Below are positions 36,601 through 43,967 of a stretch of 63,439 nt of DNA, in pieces. The notes under the pieces are model-generated. The model worked only from the letters and a program-made list of their open reading frames with translations, was not told the origin of the DNA and made no database searches. This DNA comes from JBDTVS01 sp040007095 (lineage in GTDB: Bacteria; Acidobacteriota; Vicinamibacteria; Vicinamibacterales; CAVVIG01), in assembly GCA_040007095.1 (NCBI GenBank), contig JBDTVS010000164.1, forward strand, positions 1 to 63,439, in the 5' to 3' direction. A program made the translations under genes and the position numbers. Numbering within the stretch: the first letter of the stretch is position 1; every line of letters begins with the position of its first letter.

Positions 36601-37873
36601 CCGGATCGTGCAGAAAAGCGTGGAGAAGCGCGCTGAAATGGTCGACGGCCCGGCCGCGCAGCGGCGCCGGAAACACTTCCTCGTTGCAATCGAAATGCAG
36701 CGTGTAGGAGTCCAATCCGTCGTAGTCGTGGATTTGGAGTCGAAGCGCGTGGACGCTGTCGGCATGGCCGGAGTGGACCCACTCCGACACGACCGGCAGA
36801 CCGGCAAATCCGCCGAATCGGCCCGAGAAGAAATTCAACACGACGTTGCCGGGCCTGGCGCCAGGGGACGAGCTGGTACCGGGCAGGGCAAAGCGGAGGA
36901 ACTGCTGCGTCTCGGCCAGGCACTTTCGGCCAAGCGATCGGAACGACTCTCCTGGCTCGACGGCGACGGCGAACGGAAACATTTCGATGAACAGGCCAAG
37001 CGAACGCTTCGCCGACGGTGTTGGCCGGTTGTGCGCGGGCGCGTCGAAGCCGAGCTGAGTGGCGCCGGTGATCCGGTGCAACCAGGCCGTCAGCAGCGTG
37101 GCGAACACCGCGAACATCGAAATGTCCGCCGTAAAACTGAGGAACCCCTCCTCGGTCCCGGCTGCCTCGAGCCGACGGGTCGTGGCCTCGTCCAGCCTGA
37201 GCGTCAGGCGCTCGCTGCGCGTTGACCCCGTCGTGCTGCGCCTGCCGTAGAACTGTGCGATCCGGTCGCCGTGCTGACGCCGGCTGGCCCAATGACTCGC
37301 GGCGGCTTCTCGTGCGCGTGGATTGGGAAAGGAGGTGAGCCCGCGGACCGTCGGGTAGTAGGGCTCCAGCGTTCCGGCGTCGGATGATCGGGGCCGCTGC
37401 CCCTGCTTCGCCTCCGCATACTCAGCTGCGACTTGGCGAAAGAGCTGGACCGTGGACGATGCATCGGTGACGATGTGGTGCTGATTGAGGTACCAGCCGT
37501 ACCGCCCGGCCGAGAGCTTCACGATGACACTGTCAACGAGCTCGCCGCCGAGCGGCAGAGGTCGCACGCAACGCTCTAAGGCCCAGGCGCGGAATTCCTG
37601 CTCGGTATCGGCCCGCCCCGAGAAGTCGAGGAATCGGGTCGCACATCCACCGGCGTCGCGGACGCGGACGAGGCCGGTGCGCTGATTGACCGAGGTGCGC
37701 AGCGCATCGCTGCGGTCGACGACCCGGTGCCAGGCGGCGGCGAAGGCAGTGGTGTCGATCTCGCCTTCGAGCACGAAGGCGAACGCCATGTTGTACAAAG
37801 GGCTGTCTGGATGGAGCGTCTGCCCTATCCAGATTTGCGTCTGACTCGTCGAGAGCCCGGAATCGGCAGTCAT
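33665..37873 (-). CDS. NRPS: condensation, adenylation interrupted by a PP-loop ATP-pyrophosphatase, carrier
   Basis: A 1402-residue synthetase. The condensation domain (~5-430) has HHIVTDASS near residue 133. The adenylation domain has YIIYTSGSTGRPKG near 609, YNEYGPTEAVVGC, and A8 DSQLKISGFRAEPGEIE near 866. My hand-read code is DLTKVGEVGK, an Asn-type signature. Between A8 and A9 (~890-1235) is a complete foreign domain: a Cys-pair ribbon (YCERCGIP...GVCSVC), the PP-loop LLSGGKDSTYALC near 966, FSFDNGYI, a later CNGC and GLSRGQLFETR. This resembles N-acetyl-sugar amidotransferase (WbpG/PseA-type) and thioamide-forming ATP-pyrophosphatases. The adenylation domain resumes with LPRPLIPQRF and NGKVDR near 1279; the carrier Ser is in RGGTSLAAMEV near 1338. 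It is the first gene of the minus-strand operon. Confidence 0.9.
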   Translation of the reverse strand: MTADSGLSTSQTQIWIGQTLHPDSPLYNMAFAFVLEGEIDTTAFAAAWHRVVDRSDALRTSVNQRTGLVRVRDAGGCATRFLDFSGRADTEQEFRAWALERCVRPLPLGGELVDSVIVKLSAGRYGWYLNQHHIVTDASSTVQLFRQVAAEYAEAKQGQRPRSSDAGTLEPYYPTVRGLTSFPNPRAREAAASHWASRRQHGDRIAQFYGRRSTTGSTRSERLTLRLDEATTRRLEAAGTEEGFLSFTADISMFAVFATLLTAWLHRITGATQLGFDAPAHNRPTPSAKRSLGLFIEMFPFAVAVEPGESFRSLGRKCLAETQQFLRFALPGTSSSPGARPGNVVLNFFSGRFGGFAGLPVVSEWVHSGHADSVHALRLQIHDYDGLDSYTLHFDCNEEVFPAPLRGRAVDHFSALLHAFLHDPDTPIGSVDILTEEERAAVIVDFNDTAGPAPPEQPVTVLFDRQAIASADRIALREGRREVTFAELRRRADIAATRLVQIGVLPGEPVAVCMKRSIDVVVAVLAVLKARGAYVPIDPGYPAARIRLLLDDCGAKCVLASDATAPAFAGCERRLLRIDELLDRTPPAGVAPTLLDGARLHDLAYIIYTSGSTGRPKGVAVEHLGLAEYLEWAARQYVRGDRLTFPLFTSLSFDLTITSLFLPLISGGTLVIYEETDGPVDAALLDVVDENRADFIKLTPSHLSLLARMKPTSSRIRRMVVGGEDLKTSLAAAVTARFDEPVEIYNEYGPTEAVVGCVMHRYDPAIDTGPSVPIGRPADHVRVYVLNDALVPVPEGVPGELCASRAGLARGYHRQQAATERAFVSDPFQPTDRLYRTGDLVRFVRPGTLEYLGRIDSQLKISGFRAEPGEIEAALLTHEAIRECVVTFGRAASPRILDTTYCERCGIPSNAPDVVLDAQGVCSVCLSFESVEVRARAYFGTMADLAAIFRESAAERSAPYDCMMLLSGGKDSTYALCRLVDMGLSVYAFSFDNGYISEQAKENVRRVVTALGVDHEFATTPAMNAIFRDSLMRFSNVCNGCFKTIYTLGMNRARDLGIPIIVTGLSRGQLFETRLTPNLFRDGWRSAAEVDAAVLAARRAYHRMDDQVSRSLNVSIFDDDAVFEQIRFVDFYRYCDAGLDEILSYLRTAVPWLRPSDTGRSTNCLINDVGIYIHQKERGHHNYALPYSWDVRLGLKTRGEAMAELRDEIDTSRVRRILAEIGYDEDRVSDVSPPDTLAAYFVSSREIPDLELRRHLAATLPRPLIPQRFTRVDAMPLTPNGKVDRDRLVALDAAAPQGAGDDAVLEGAAQQRIAMIWQEVLHIGAVGAETSFFERGGTSLAAMEVMLRICDEFEVDLPLQTLFQRQTIAQLARAVEDVIEQEIAGLSDDDAEKLAADPHARP

Positions 37874-37936
37874 ATCAAGGGTCTGATCGAAGAGTTCGAT
37901 CGGGTCGTTTGCAATTTTCTCAGGAATTAATAAGAA

Positions 37937-37950
37937 TCGCGAGTTCGCGA
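37937..37950. promoter_or_regulatory. TCGCGA-gt-TCGCGA symmetrical site between the divergent biosynthetic operons
   Basis: Two copies of the self-complementary hexamer TCGCGA are separated by two bases in the 143-bp gap between the first NRPS start and the cyclodeaminase start. A CTATAGAT sequence directly to the right could be a -10 for the plus-strand operon. A shared operator is an inference; no regulator gene lies in the locus. Confidence 0.35.
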
Positions 37951-38016
37951 CTATAGATTGAATCCCGCGGGCGCCGCAAGATCGGGTTCCCGTTTGGCGT
38001 GCCGGTCCCGCATCCG

Positions 38017-39120
38017 ATGGATCATCGTTCGCTCTTTCTCGAGTCAGCAGATATTCGCACTATCGTCGGTCGTGTGGGCATCGACGCGCTCATGGACGAA
38101 CTGATCAGGCGGCTCACCGCTGCGATCCGGGTCTTCGATCCCGCGTCCGCACAGGTGCCGCCGCGCAGCGGCGTGTATTACGAGAAGCCGGAATGGGGGC
38201 TGCTCGAATGGATGCCCGCGCACGTCGCTGAGCAGGGGACGACCGTCAAGCTGGTGGGGTACCATCCAGCCAACCCGGGGCGCCGCGGGATGCCGAGTGT
38301 GGTGTCCACGCTCTGTATCTTCGATTCCAACAGCGGCCACCTGCTCGGGCTCCTCGACGGGACCTTCATCACCGCGGTGCGGACTGGTGCCGCCTCGGCG
38401 GTTGCCAGCCGCGTCCTGGCGCTGGCGGAGAGCAGGACCGTCGGCGTGATCGGCTGCGGAGCCCAGGCCGTCACCCAGTTGCACGCGCTGTCCCGTCTCT
38501 TTCCAATCGAACGGATCATCGTGCACGACGTCGACGACGAGGTCGCTGGCACGCTGCCGGATCGGATCAGGTTTCTGGACGTGCCGGTCGAGATCGTCGC
38601 GCCCGAATCGGTCCCCGATCTGCTCAGGGCCTCGGATATCCTCTGCACGTGCACATCGTCGGCGCCCGGGGGCGGGCCGATCTTCGCCGACTTCGACAAT
38701 AAGCCGCACCTGCATGTGAATGCGGTGGGTTCGGATTTCCAAGGGAAATTCGAGGTGCCCCTCGAGCTGCTTCAGCGCAGCCTGGTGTGCCCGGACTTTC
38801 ACGAGCAGGCGATCGCGGAGGGCGACTGTCAGCAACTGCAAGGCCGCGGCATCGGTCCCGACCTGAGGACACTCATCCAGAACGAAGCCGCCTACGCGTA
38901 CGCGAAGGCGATTCCCACCGTGTTCGATTCGACCGGCTGGGCGCTGGAGGATCACGTCGCGGCGTCGATGATGCTCGACTACGCCCGCGAGGTCGGCGTC
39001 GGCCGGCTGGTCGAGTTCGAGTGTCTGTCTCCCGATCCCAAAGACCCGTATTCGCTGATGCCGCCGATGGCCCGGTCTTCGCGCGACCCGGTCGGTGCGG
39101 CGACTCCCAACCAGCCCTAG
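38017..39120 (+). CDS. ornithine cyclodeaminase family protein
   Basis: A 367-residue NAD-dependent enzyme of the ornithine cyclodeaminase/mu-crystallin family. It has the nucleotide-binding VGVIGCGAQAVTQLHAL near residue 150, GTFITAVRTGAASAVAS, and the active-site VNAVGSDFQGKFEVP with the Asp that acts in ornithine cyclisation, then QAIAEGDCQQL. Members make L-proline from L-ornithine with loss of ammonia; relatives include SbnB of diaminopropionate synthesis. Beside an AMP ligase and a PigA-like dehydrogenase, a proline-supplying role is the simplest reading. I chose the ATG at 38017; a GTG at 37999 is in frame. The dehydrogenase follows after 14 bp. Confidence 0.85.
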   Translation: MDHRSLFLESADIRTIVGRVGIDALMDELIRRLTAAIRVFDPASAQVPPRSGVYYEKPEWGLLEWMPAHVAEQGTTVKLVGYHPANPGRRGMPSVVSTLCIFDSNSGHLLGLLDGTFITAVRTGAASAVASRVLALAESRTVGVIGCGAQAVTQLHALSRLFPIERIIVHDVDDEVAGTLPDRIRFLDVPVEIVAPESVPDLLRASDILCTCTSSAPGGGPIFADFDNKPHLHVNAVGSDFQGKFEVPLELLQRSLVCPDFHEQAIAEGDCQQLQGRGIGPDLRTLIQNEAAYAYAKAIPTVFDSTGWALEDHVAASMMLDYAREVGVGRLVEFECLSPDPKDPYSLMPPMARSSRDPVGAATPNQP

Positions 39121-39134
39121 GCAGCCCGGGGTCG

Positions 39135-40289
39135 ATGGATTTTTCACCGACAGCGGAGCAGGCGACCTGGCGCGAACGGGTGGTCGCGTTCGCACGGGCC
39201 GAGCTCAATCAGGATCTTGCCGACCGGGATCGCGCGGAAACCTTCGATCCCACCAACTGGAAGAAATGCGCGCAGCTCGGGATCCTGGGCTGGAACGTGC
39301 CGGAGCAGTACGGCGGCCGAGGTCGCGACATCCTGACCGCCGTCTTCCTGATGGAAGCGCTGGGCTACGGCTGCCGGGACAACGGCCTGACCCTTGCGGT
39401 CAACGCCCAGGTGTGGACGATCCAGGAACCGCTGCTCACCTTCGGCTCCGAGGCGCAGAAGCACCGGTACCTTCCCAGGCTCTGTTCGGGTGAGATCCTC
39501 GCCGCCGACGCCGTGACCGAGGAGGGGGCTGGTTCCGATGCGTTGGGAATGGCGACCACGGCACGCAAGACCGCGGACGGATACGTGCTCGATGGTCGGA
39601 AAACACTCATCGGCATGGCGCCGGTTGCGGATCTCGCGCTCGTCTTCGCCAAGACCGATCCAGCGGCGGGGCAGTGGGGAGTCTCGGCGTTTCTCGTCGA
39701 GAAGGGGACGCCCGGCTTTACGGCAACTGCCCGGCTTTCGAAGGCCGGTCTGCGCACGTTTCCGATGGGCGGGTTCGAGTTCTCGGGGTGCCTGGTTCCC
39801 GAGACCTGCCGGCTCGGCGCCGAGGGTGTCGGGCTGAGCATGTTCAACTCCACCATGGAATGGGAGCGTAGCTTCATTCTCGCCAGCCACGTCGGCGCGA
39901 TGGCACGCCAGCTCGATGACTGTGTCGCTCACGCCAGGACGCGGGAGCAGTTCGGGCGGTCCATCGGCAGCTTTCAGTCGGTCTCGAACCGAATTGCCGA
40001 CATGAAGGTGCGTCTCGAGACTGCCCGGTTGCTGCTTTACAAGCTCGCCTGGATGAAAGCGAAGTCGCAGCCGGCGGCGCTCGAGGCGGCGATCGCCAAG
40101 CTCTATCTGTCCGAGTGTTTCCTCGATTCGAGTCTCGACGCTGTGCGCACGCACGGAGGGGTGGGATATCTCAGCGAACGAGGCGTCGATCGCGACCTCC
40201 GCGATGCCCTCGGCGGCGTCATCTACGCGGGCACCTCCGACATCCAGCGCAACCTGATCGCGCGGCTGCTCGGACTCCAAGTGTCCTGA
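39135..40289 (+). CDS. acyl-CoA dehydrogenase, prolyl-carrier dehydrogenase (PigA/RedW/CloN3)-like
   Basis: The 384-residue flavoenzyme has the acyl-CoA dehydrogenase blocks DAVTEEGAGSDALGM, VSAFLVEKGTPGF, REQFGRSIGSFQSVSNRIAD and the C-terminal YAGTSDIQRNLIARLLGL. The SFQSVSNRIADMKVRLE segment and the GTSDIQ ending resemble the dehydrogenases that oxidise carrier-bound proline to pyrrole-2-carboxyl thioester in prodigiosin and aminocoumarin pathways. The setting supports it: a proline-forming enzyme upstream and a stand-alone AMP ligase 11 bp downstream. Oxidation only to a pyrroline, or of another acyl group, remains possible. Confidence 0.85.
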   Translation: MDFSPTAEQATWRERVVAFARAELNQDLADRDRAETFDPTNWKKCAQLGILGWNVPEQYGGRGRDILTAVFLMEALGYGCRDNGLTLAVNAQVWTIQEPLLTFGSEAQKHRYLPRLCSGEILAADAVTEEGAGSDALGMATTARKTADGYVLDGRKTLIGMAPVADLALVFAKTDPAAGQWGVSAFLVEKGTPGFTATARLSKAGLRTFPMGGFEFSGCLVPETCRLGAEGVGLSMFNSTMEWERSFILASHVGAMARQLDDCVAHARTREQFGRSIGSFQSVSNRIADMKVRLETARLLLYKLAWMKAKSQPAALEAAIAKLYLSECFLDSSLDAVRTHGGVGYLSERGVDRDLRDALGGVIYAGTSDIQRNLIARLLGLQVS

Positions 40290-40300
40290 ACCTCCGGCCA

Positions 40301-41878
40301 ATGGGTTTTCTGCTGCATCACTCCATCGAGGGTTCTGCGGAGAAAGATCCGGATCGCGACGCATTCCGTTTCGACGGTGCGGGGCTGAGCTACCAGGAGC
40401 TCGTGCGCCGCGCCGACCAGCTCGCCAGCGTGCTGATTGAGGAAGGTGTGCGGCCAGGCGACCGCGTCGGCATCTATATGCACAAGGCGCTCGAATTGCC
40501 GGTCGCGCTCTACGGCATCCTGAAGGCGGGCGCCGCCTACGTGCCGATCGACCCGGCAGCGCCGCTGCCGCGCATCCGCTTCATCATCGAGGACTGCGGT
40601 CTCCGCCATCTGATGACGGGGACGTCGCGCGCCCGTCGCACGATGGAGCTGGTCGAGGGCACGCCCGGCGTGCGAACCGTGATCGGCGCAGGCGGATCGA
40701 CCCCGGGTTGCCGGTTCATCACCTGGCCTGAAGTCGAGACCGCCGATGCGCGTCCGCCCCGCGTCCGCGTCACCGAACAGGATCTCGCGTACATCATGTA
40801 CACCTCAGGGTCGACCGGTGCACCGAAGGGCCTGATGCACACACACGCGAGCGGCCTGAGCTATGCGACGCGGTCCGCCGCCACCTACGACGTCCGTGCC
40901 GAGGATCGCCTCGGCAACCACTCGCCCCTGCACTTCGACATGTCCACGTTCGAGTACCTGACCGGCCCGTTATGCGGCGCCACCAGCGTGATCATCTCCG
41001 AAGAGACCACGATGTTCCCGGTGAGCCTCGGCGAGCTGATCGAGCGGGAGCGGCTCACGTTCTGGTACTCGGTGCCTCTCGCGCTCATCCAGCTGTTCGA
41101 CGGCGGCGACATCGAGCGCCGCGACGCGCAGTCTCTGCGGTGGGTGCTGTTCGGCGGCGAACCGTTCGCGCCGAAATATCTGCGCGCGCTGATGACGCTC
41201 TGGCCGCACGCCCGGTTCTCGAACGTGTACGGACCGGCGGAAGTGAACCAGTGCACCTACTATCACGTCCCGAACGTCCCGTCCGCGGCGCTGTCGGCCG
41301 TACCGATCGGCAAGGTATGGGACAACGCGGAGGGGCTCGTGGTGGATGCAGACGATCAGGCGGTCGCGCCGGGTGAGCCAGGCGAGCTCCTGATCCGGAC
41401 GCCGACGATGATGAACGGGTACTGGGCCCGACCGGATTTGAACGCCGCCGCCTTCTTCGATCAGGAGCCGTTCCCAGGCTTCAGGAAGCGCTTCTATCGC
41501 ACCGGTGACCTGGTCCGCGAGGGCGAAGACGGCAATCTGCTGTTTCTTGGACGCAAGGATCGGCAGATCAAAATACGTGGTTACCGCGTCGAGCTCGATG
41601 AGGTGGAGCACGTCGTCGGCTCGTGCGACGAGGTTGCCGAAGCGGCCGCGATTTCCATCCGCCGAGACGACGGGCAGGTCGAGATCGTGGCGGCGGTCCT
41701 CCTGCGCCAGGGGTGTCGTCCGCAGCCGGAGGACATCCGCGCCCGTGCGGCGGAACGGCTTCCTCCGTATGCGGTGCCCGGCCGCGTCGACGTCCTCGCG
41801 TCATTTCCGCGCACCGGGAGCGGCAAGATCGATCGGCGTGCGCTCGCCGCCAGTTATGGCGTCGGCGGTTCCGGGTGA
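40301..41878 (+). CDS. stand-alone amino-acid AMP ligase (PigI/CloN4-like)
   Basis: A 525-residue single adenylation enzyme beginning MGFLLHHSIEGSAEKDPDRD. It has A3 IMYTSGSTGAPKG, A5 NVYGPAEVNQCTYYHVP, A7 RFYRTGDLVR, A8 GRKDRQIKIRGYRVELDEVE and A10 GSGKIDRRAL. It carries no carrier domain, so it must load a separate one; the free carrier gene at 41999-42271 is the natural partner. The NQCTYY stretch after A5 resembles the prolyl-AMP ligases of pyrrole pathways, but my hand-read code (DMFSLGVQCK) differs from the classical DLLYLALVCK, so proline as substrate is only probable. Confidence 0.87.
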   Translation: MGFLLHHSIEGSAEKDPDRDAFRFDGAGLSYQELVRRADQLASVLIEEGVRPGDRVGIYMHKALELPVALYGILKAGAAYVPIDPAAPLPRIRFIIEDCGLRHLMTGTSRARRTMELVEGTPGVRTVIGAGGSTPGCRFITWPEVETADARPPRVRVTEQDLAYIMYTSGSTGAPKGLMHTHASGLSYATRSAATYDVRAEDRLGNHSPLHFDMSTFEYLTGPLCGATSVIISEETTMFPVSLGELIERERLTFWYSVPLALIQLFDGGDIERRDAQSLRWVLFGGEPFAPKYLRALMTLWPHARFSNVYGPAEVNQCTYYHVPNVPSAALSAVPIGKVWDNAEGLVVDADDQAVAPGEPGELLIRTPTMMNGYWARPDLNAAAFFDQEPFPGFRKRFYRTGDLVREGEDGNLLFLGRKDRQIKIRGYRVELDEVEHVVGSCDEVAEAAAISIRRDDGQVEIVAAVLLRQGCRPQPEDIRARAAERLPPYAVPGRVDVLASFPRTGSGKIDRRALAASYGVGGSG

Positions 41879-41998
41879 ACCGGATCACGGGTCCGATAGA
41901 TCGGTCACGACGGGATGGATTGCCTCCGGTTTTCGTCGACGACCGGGCAGAGGCGTGGAGAGGCGCGTCCTGGGAGAGGAGGACGAGTCGCGGCCGTT

Positions 41999-42271
41999 CT
42001 AACTGGCGCGCGACGCAAGATAGGCGGCCATGACCCTGACAGTGCGGAAGTTCTGCGGCACGAGCTCAGTTGGTGGAATCGTGACGTCGAGCGCCGATTC
42101 GAGATGCGCGATGAGGCGCATGATGCCGACCGAGTCAACATGGCCGCTCGTGAAGATGTTCTCGTCCGGATCGATAACGGCCCCTCGCCCGGCGATCTCT
42201 TCCACGATGAAGGTCGTGATGAGGTCTTCGATGCGTGTGGCGTCCCGCATGCGCGTGATGGGCCCGATCAT
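41999..42271 (-). CDS. free-standing carrier protein
   Basis: The 90-residue product is an acyl/peptidyl carrier protein. The phosphopantetheine site is Ser in SGHVDSVGIMRLIAHLE near residue 47, followed by DVTIPPTEL and the helix FRTVRVMAAYLASRAS. It starts at an ATG overlapping the stop of the HupE/UreJ-type gene (ATGA at 42268-42271), which decides the start; a Met at 42250 is an alternative. It converges on the AMP ligase with 120 bp between stops. As the only free carrier near the ligase and dehydrogenase it probably holds the starter unit. Confidence 0.88.
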   Translation of the reverse strand: MIGPITRMRDATRIEDLITTFIVEEIAGRGAVIDPDENIFTSGHVDSVGIMRLIAHLESALDVTIPPTELVPQNFRTVRVMAAYLASRAS

Positions 42272-43446
42272 CCCAGCCCGAACGCGCGCTGAATGAACCA
42301 CACGCTGGCGATGAGGATGAGCACCGCCGAGCCACCCTTCAGGACGGCAGGCACGTAGAAGGGCCGGTTCCGGAGCAGGAACAGGATCGGAAAGACGGAG
42401 GCCACGATGGCCATCTGTCCGAGCTCGACGCCGACGTTGAATCCAACCACCGCCCGCAGCAGCGATTCCATGCGGACCGGCAGATAGCCCATCACGGCGG
42501 CGAAACCGAGTCCGTGGAACAGGCCCAGGCACAGCACGACGACCAGCGACCCTTCCTTGATCCGCCCCACGATGTTGTTCAGCGCGACCAGCACAATGGA
42601 CAGCGCGATCATCGATTCCACCAGGCGGGAGGGCACGTTCAGCAAACCGAGGGCCGCGAGCAGAAGCGTGACCGAGTGTGCGATGGTAAAGACGGTGACG
42701 ATCTTCAGCACATTCCAGAGGGCGCGGCGGAACCCGCCCACGCCCGTCCACGAGCCGTCGTTGAGCGAGAGCACAGTCGGAAGAATCAGCGCAATCAGGA
42801 AGAGGATGTGGTCGATTCCGATCCAGATGTGGAGCACCCCCTGCCAGATCATCCGGCGCCCGCCCATGAGGGAGGGCACCGACGTGAGGTCCAGCGATTG
42901 CTCCGGGGCTGCGGGGCCGAACACCATCGCGACGTATTCCTCGCCGTAATTCGTGCCGGTTTTCGAGTTGTGATCCACGAGCAGCAGACCGCGGTGGAAG
43001 CGGTCGTTTTCGTAGAGCATCGAGTGGGTGACCCGCAGACGGTTGGGGAGTGGACCGGTGGTGCTGCGGAAATAGAATTGCGCGAAGGATCCCAGGGGGA
43101 TCTGCATCACGTTCTCGGTCGTGAACTCCAGAACGTACGGCGGCCCGCTCTCAGGTCCAATGGAGAAGTGCTTGCGGATGTAGTCCTGGACGAGCGCGGC
43201 ATTCGCTCTCACGGCGGCGGTCTGTTGGTCGACGCTTCCCTGAGCGAGCTTCAACCCGAGCGTGTTTTCGAGATCCTTGAAATGGATCTCGAAGCGGCCG
43301 TCGATCGAGTCCGGCCGGAAGTTGAACCAGACGTAGTTCTCCCCGAGCGTATGCGCCAGCGCGGTCGTGGCGCTGAAGAGGCTCAGACAGAGGCAGAAAA
43401 AGACGACGCGTCTGGGGAAATGCCGGGCGGAGACAGGGCGATTCAT
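42268..43446 (-). CDS. HupE/UreJ-type membrane protein with extracytoplasmic domain
   Basis: A 392-residue protein. The signal peptide is RRVVFFCLCLSLFSATTALA, followed by the mature start HTLGENYVWFNF, where the N-terminal His is typical. An extracytoplasmic domain of ~160 residues precedes about six helices with the family motif IGIDHILFL and FHGLGFAA. HupE/UreJ proteins are linked to nickel or cobalt uptake; this long-extracellular-domain subgroup is common in acidobacteria and its cargo is unknown. There is no urease or hydrogenase nearby. The start is the ATG at 43446; an in-frame TTG 27 bases upstream is less likely. It is coupled to the carrier protein gene. The 520-bp gap upstream, to 43967, shows no feature I can name. 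Confidence 0.78.
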   Translation of the reverse strand: MNRPVSARHFPRRVVFFCLCLSLFSATTALAHTLGENYVWFNFRPDSIDGRFEIHFKDLENTLGLKLAQGSVDQQTAAVRANAALVQDYIRKHFSIGPESGPPYVLEFTTENVMQIPLGSFAQFYFRSTTGPLPNRLRVTHSMLYENDRFHRGLLLVDHNSKTGTNYGEEYVAMVFGPAAPEQSLDLTSVPSLMGGRRMIWQGVLHIWIGIDHILFLIALILPTVLSLNDGSWTGVGGFRRALWNVLKIVTVFTIAHSVTLLLAALGLLNVPSRLVESMIALSIVLVALNNIVGRIKEGSLVVVLCLGLFHGLGFAAVMGYLPVRMESLLRAVVGFNVGVELGQMAIVASVFPILFLLRNRPFYVPAVLKGGSAVLILIASVWFIQRAFGLG

Positions 43447-43967
43447 GCCGGGAAACGACCGAGGAGCAAACAATACACGAGAATCTCCCTCGACGGAAGA
43501 AAACGCGAGTCAAGCGGCCAGACACTGCAGAGGCAGTGGAGTGCCAGCTCATGAGCGCCTCAAATATTTGCGAGTCGCACGGTAACACAGCGGGTCGCGC
43601 GGTGGCGAGCAGCCCGTCGGGTGGATGTCGGGTGGATCGTGGATGCGCCTCGTGCACCTTCCCTGTCTCACGTCGAACGGCCGCGGCCGGAATTGACAGC
43701 CGCGCCCAGCCGTCAGCGCTGAGCCCGAGGTGTGTGCCGTGCGCCGCACACGTCGAGGGACAGTTTGAGGTTGGGTCCGCTGATGTCACGAGGTAAAATG
43801 TCGCGTTCGTTACGCGGTGGAAAAGGACTCTCGCGATGATTCCAGCGCGCTTCCCTGGACGTTTTGCCTCGGCACGGCGCGGTGAGTCCGCAGCCGTCGC
43901 GCCCCGGTTTGCTCCGGTATCCTCGACATTCTCCATCCGGCAGCGGCGACATGAAGGTAGGGCCGAC

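Noticed and set aside
38017..39120. Reading this gene as sbnB of 2,3-diaminopropionate synthesis
   Set aside because: There is no SbnA-type PLP synthase partner, while a prolyl-pathway dehydrogenase and AMP ligase follow directly, so cyclodeaminase fits better. Not fully excluded.
42268..43446. A urease or hydrogenase cluster implied by the HupE/UreJ-type gene
   Set aside because: No urease or hydrogenase subunit or maturation gene is present; the long extracytoplasmic domain marks a different subgroup.
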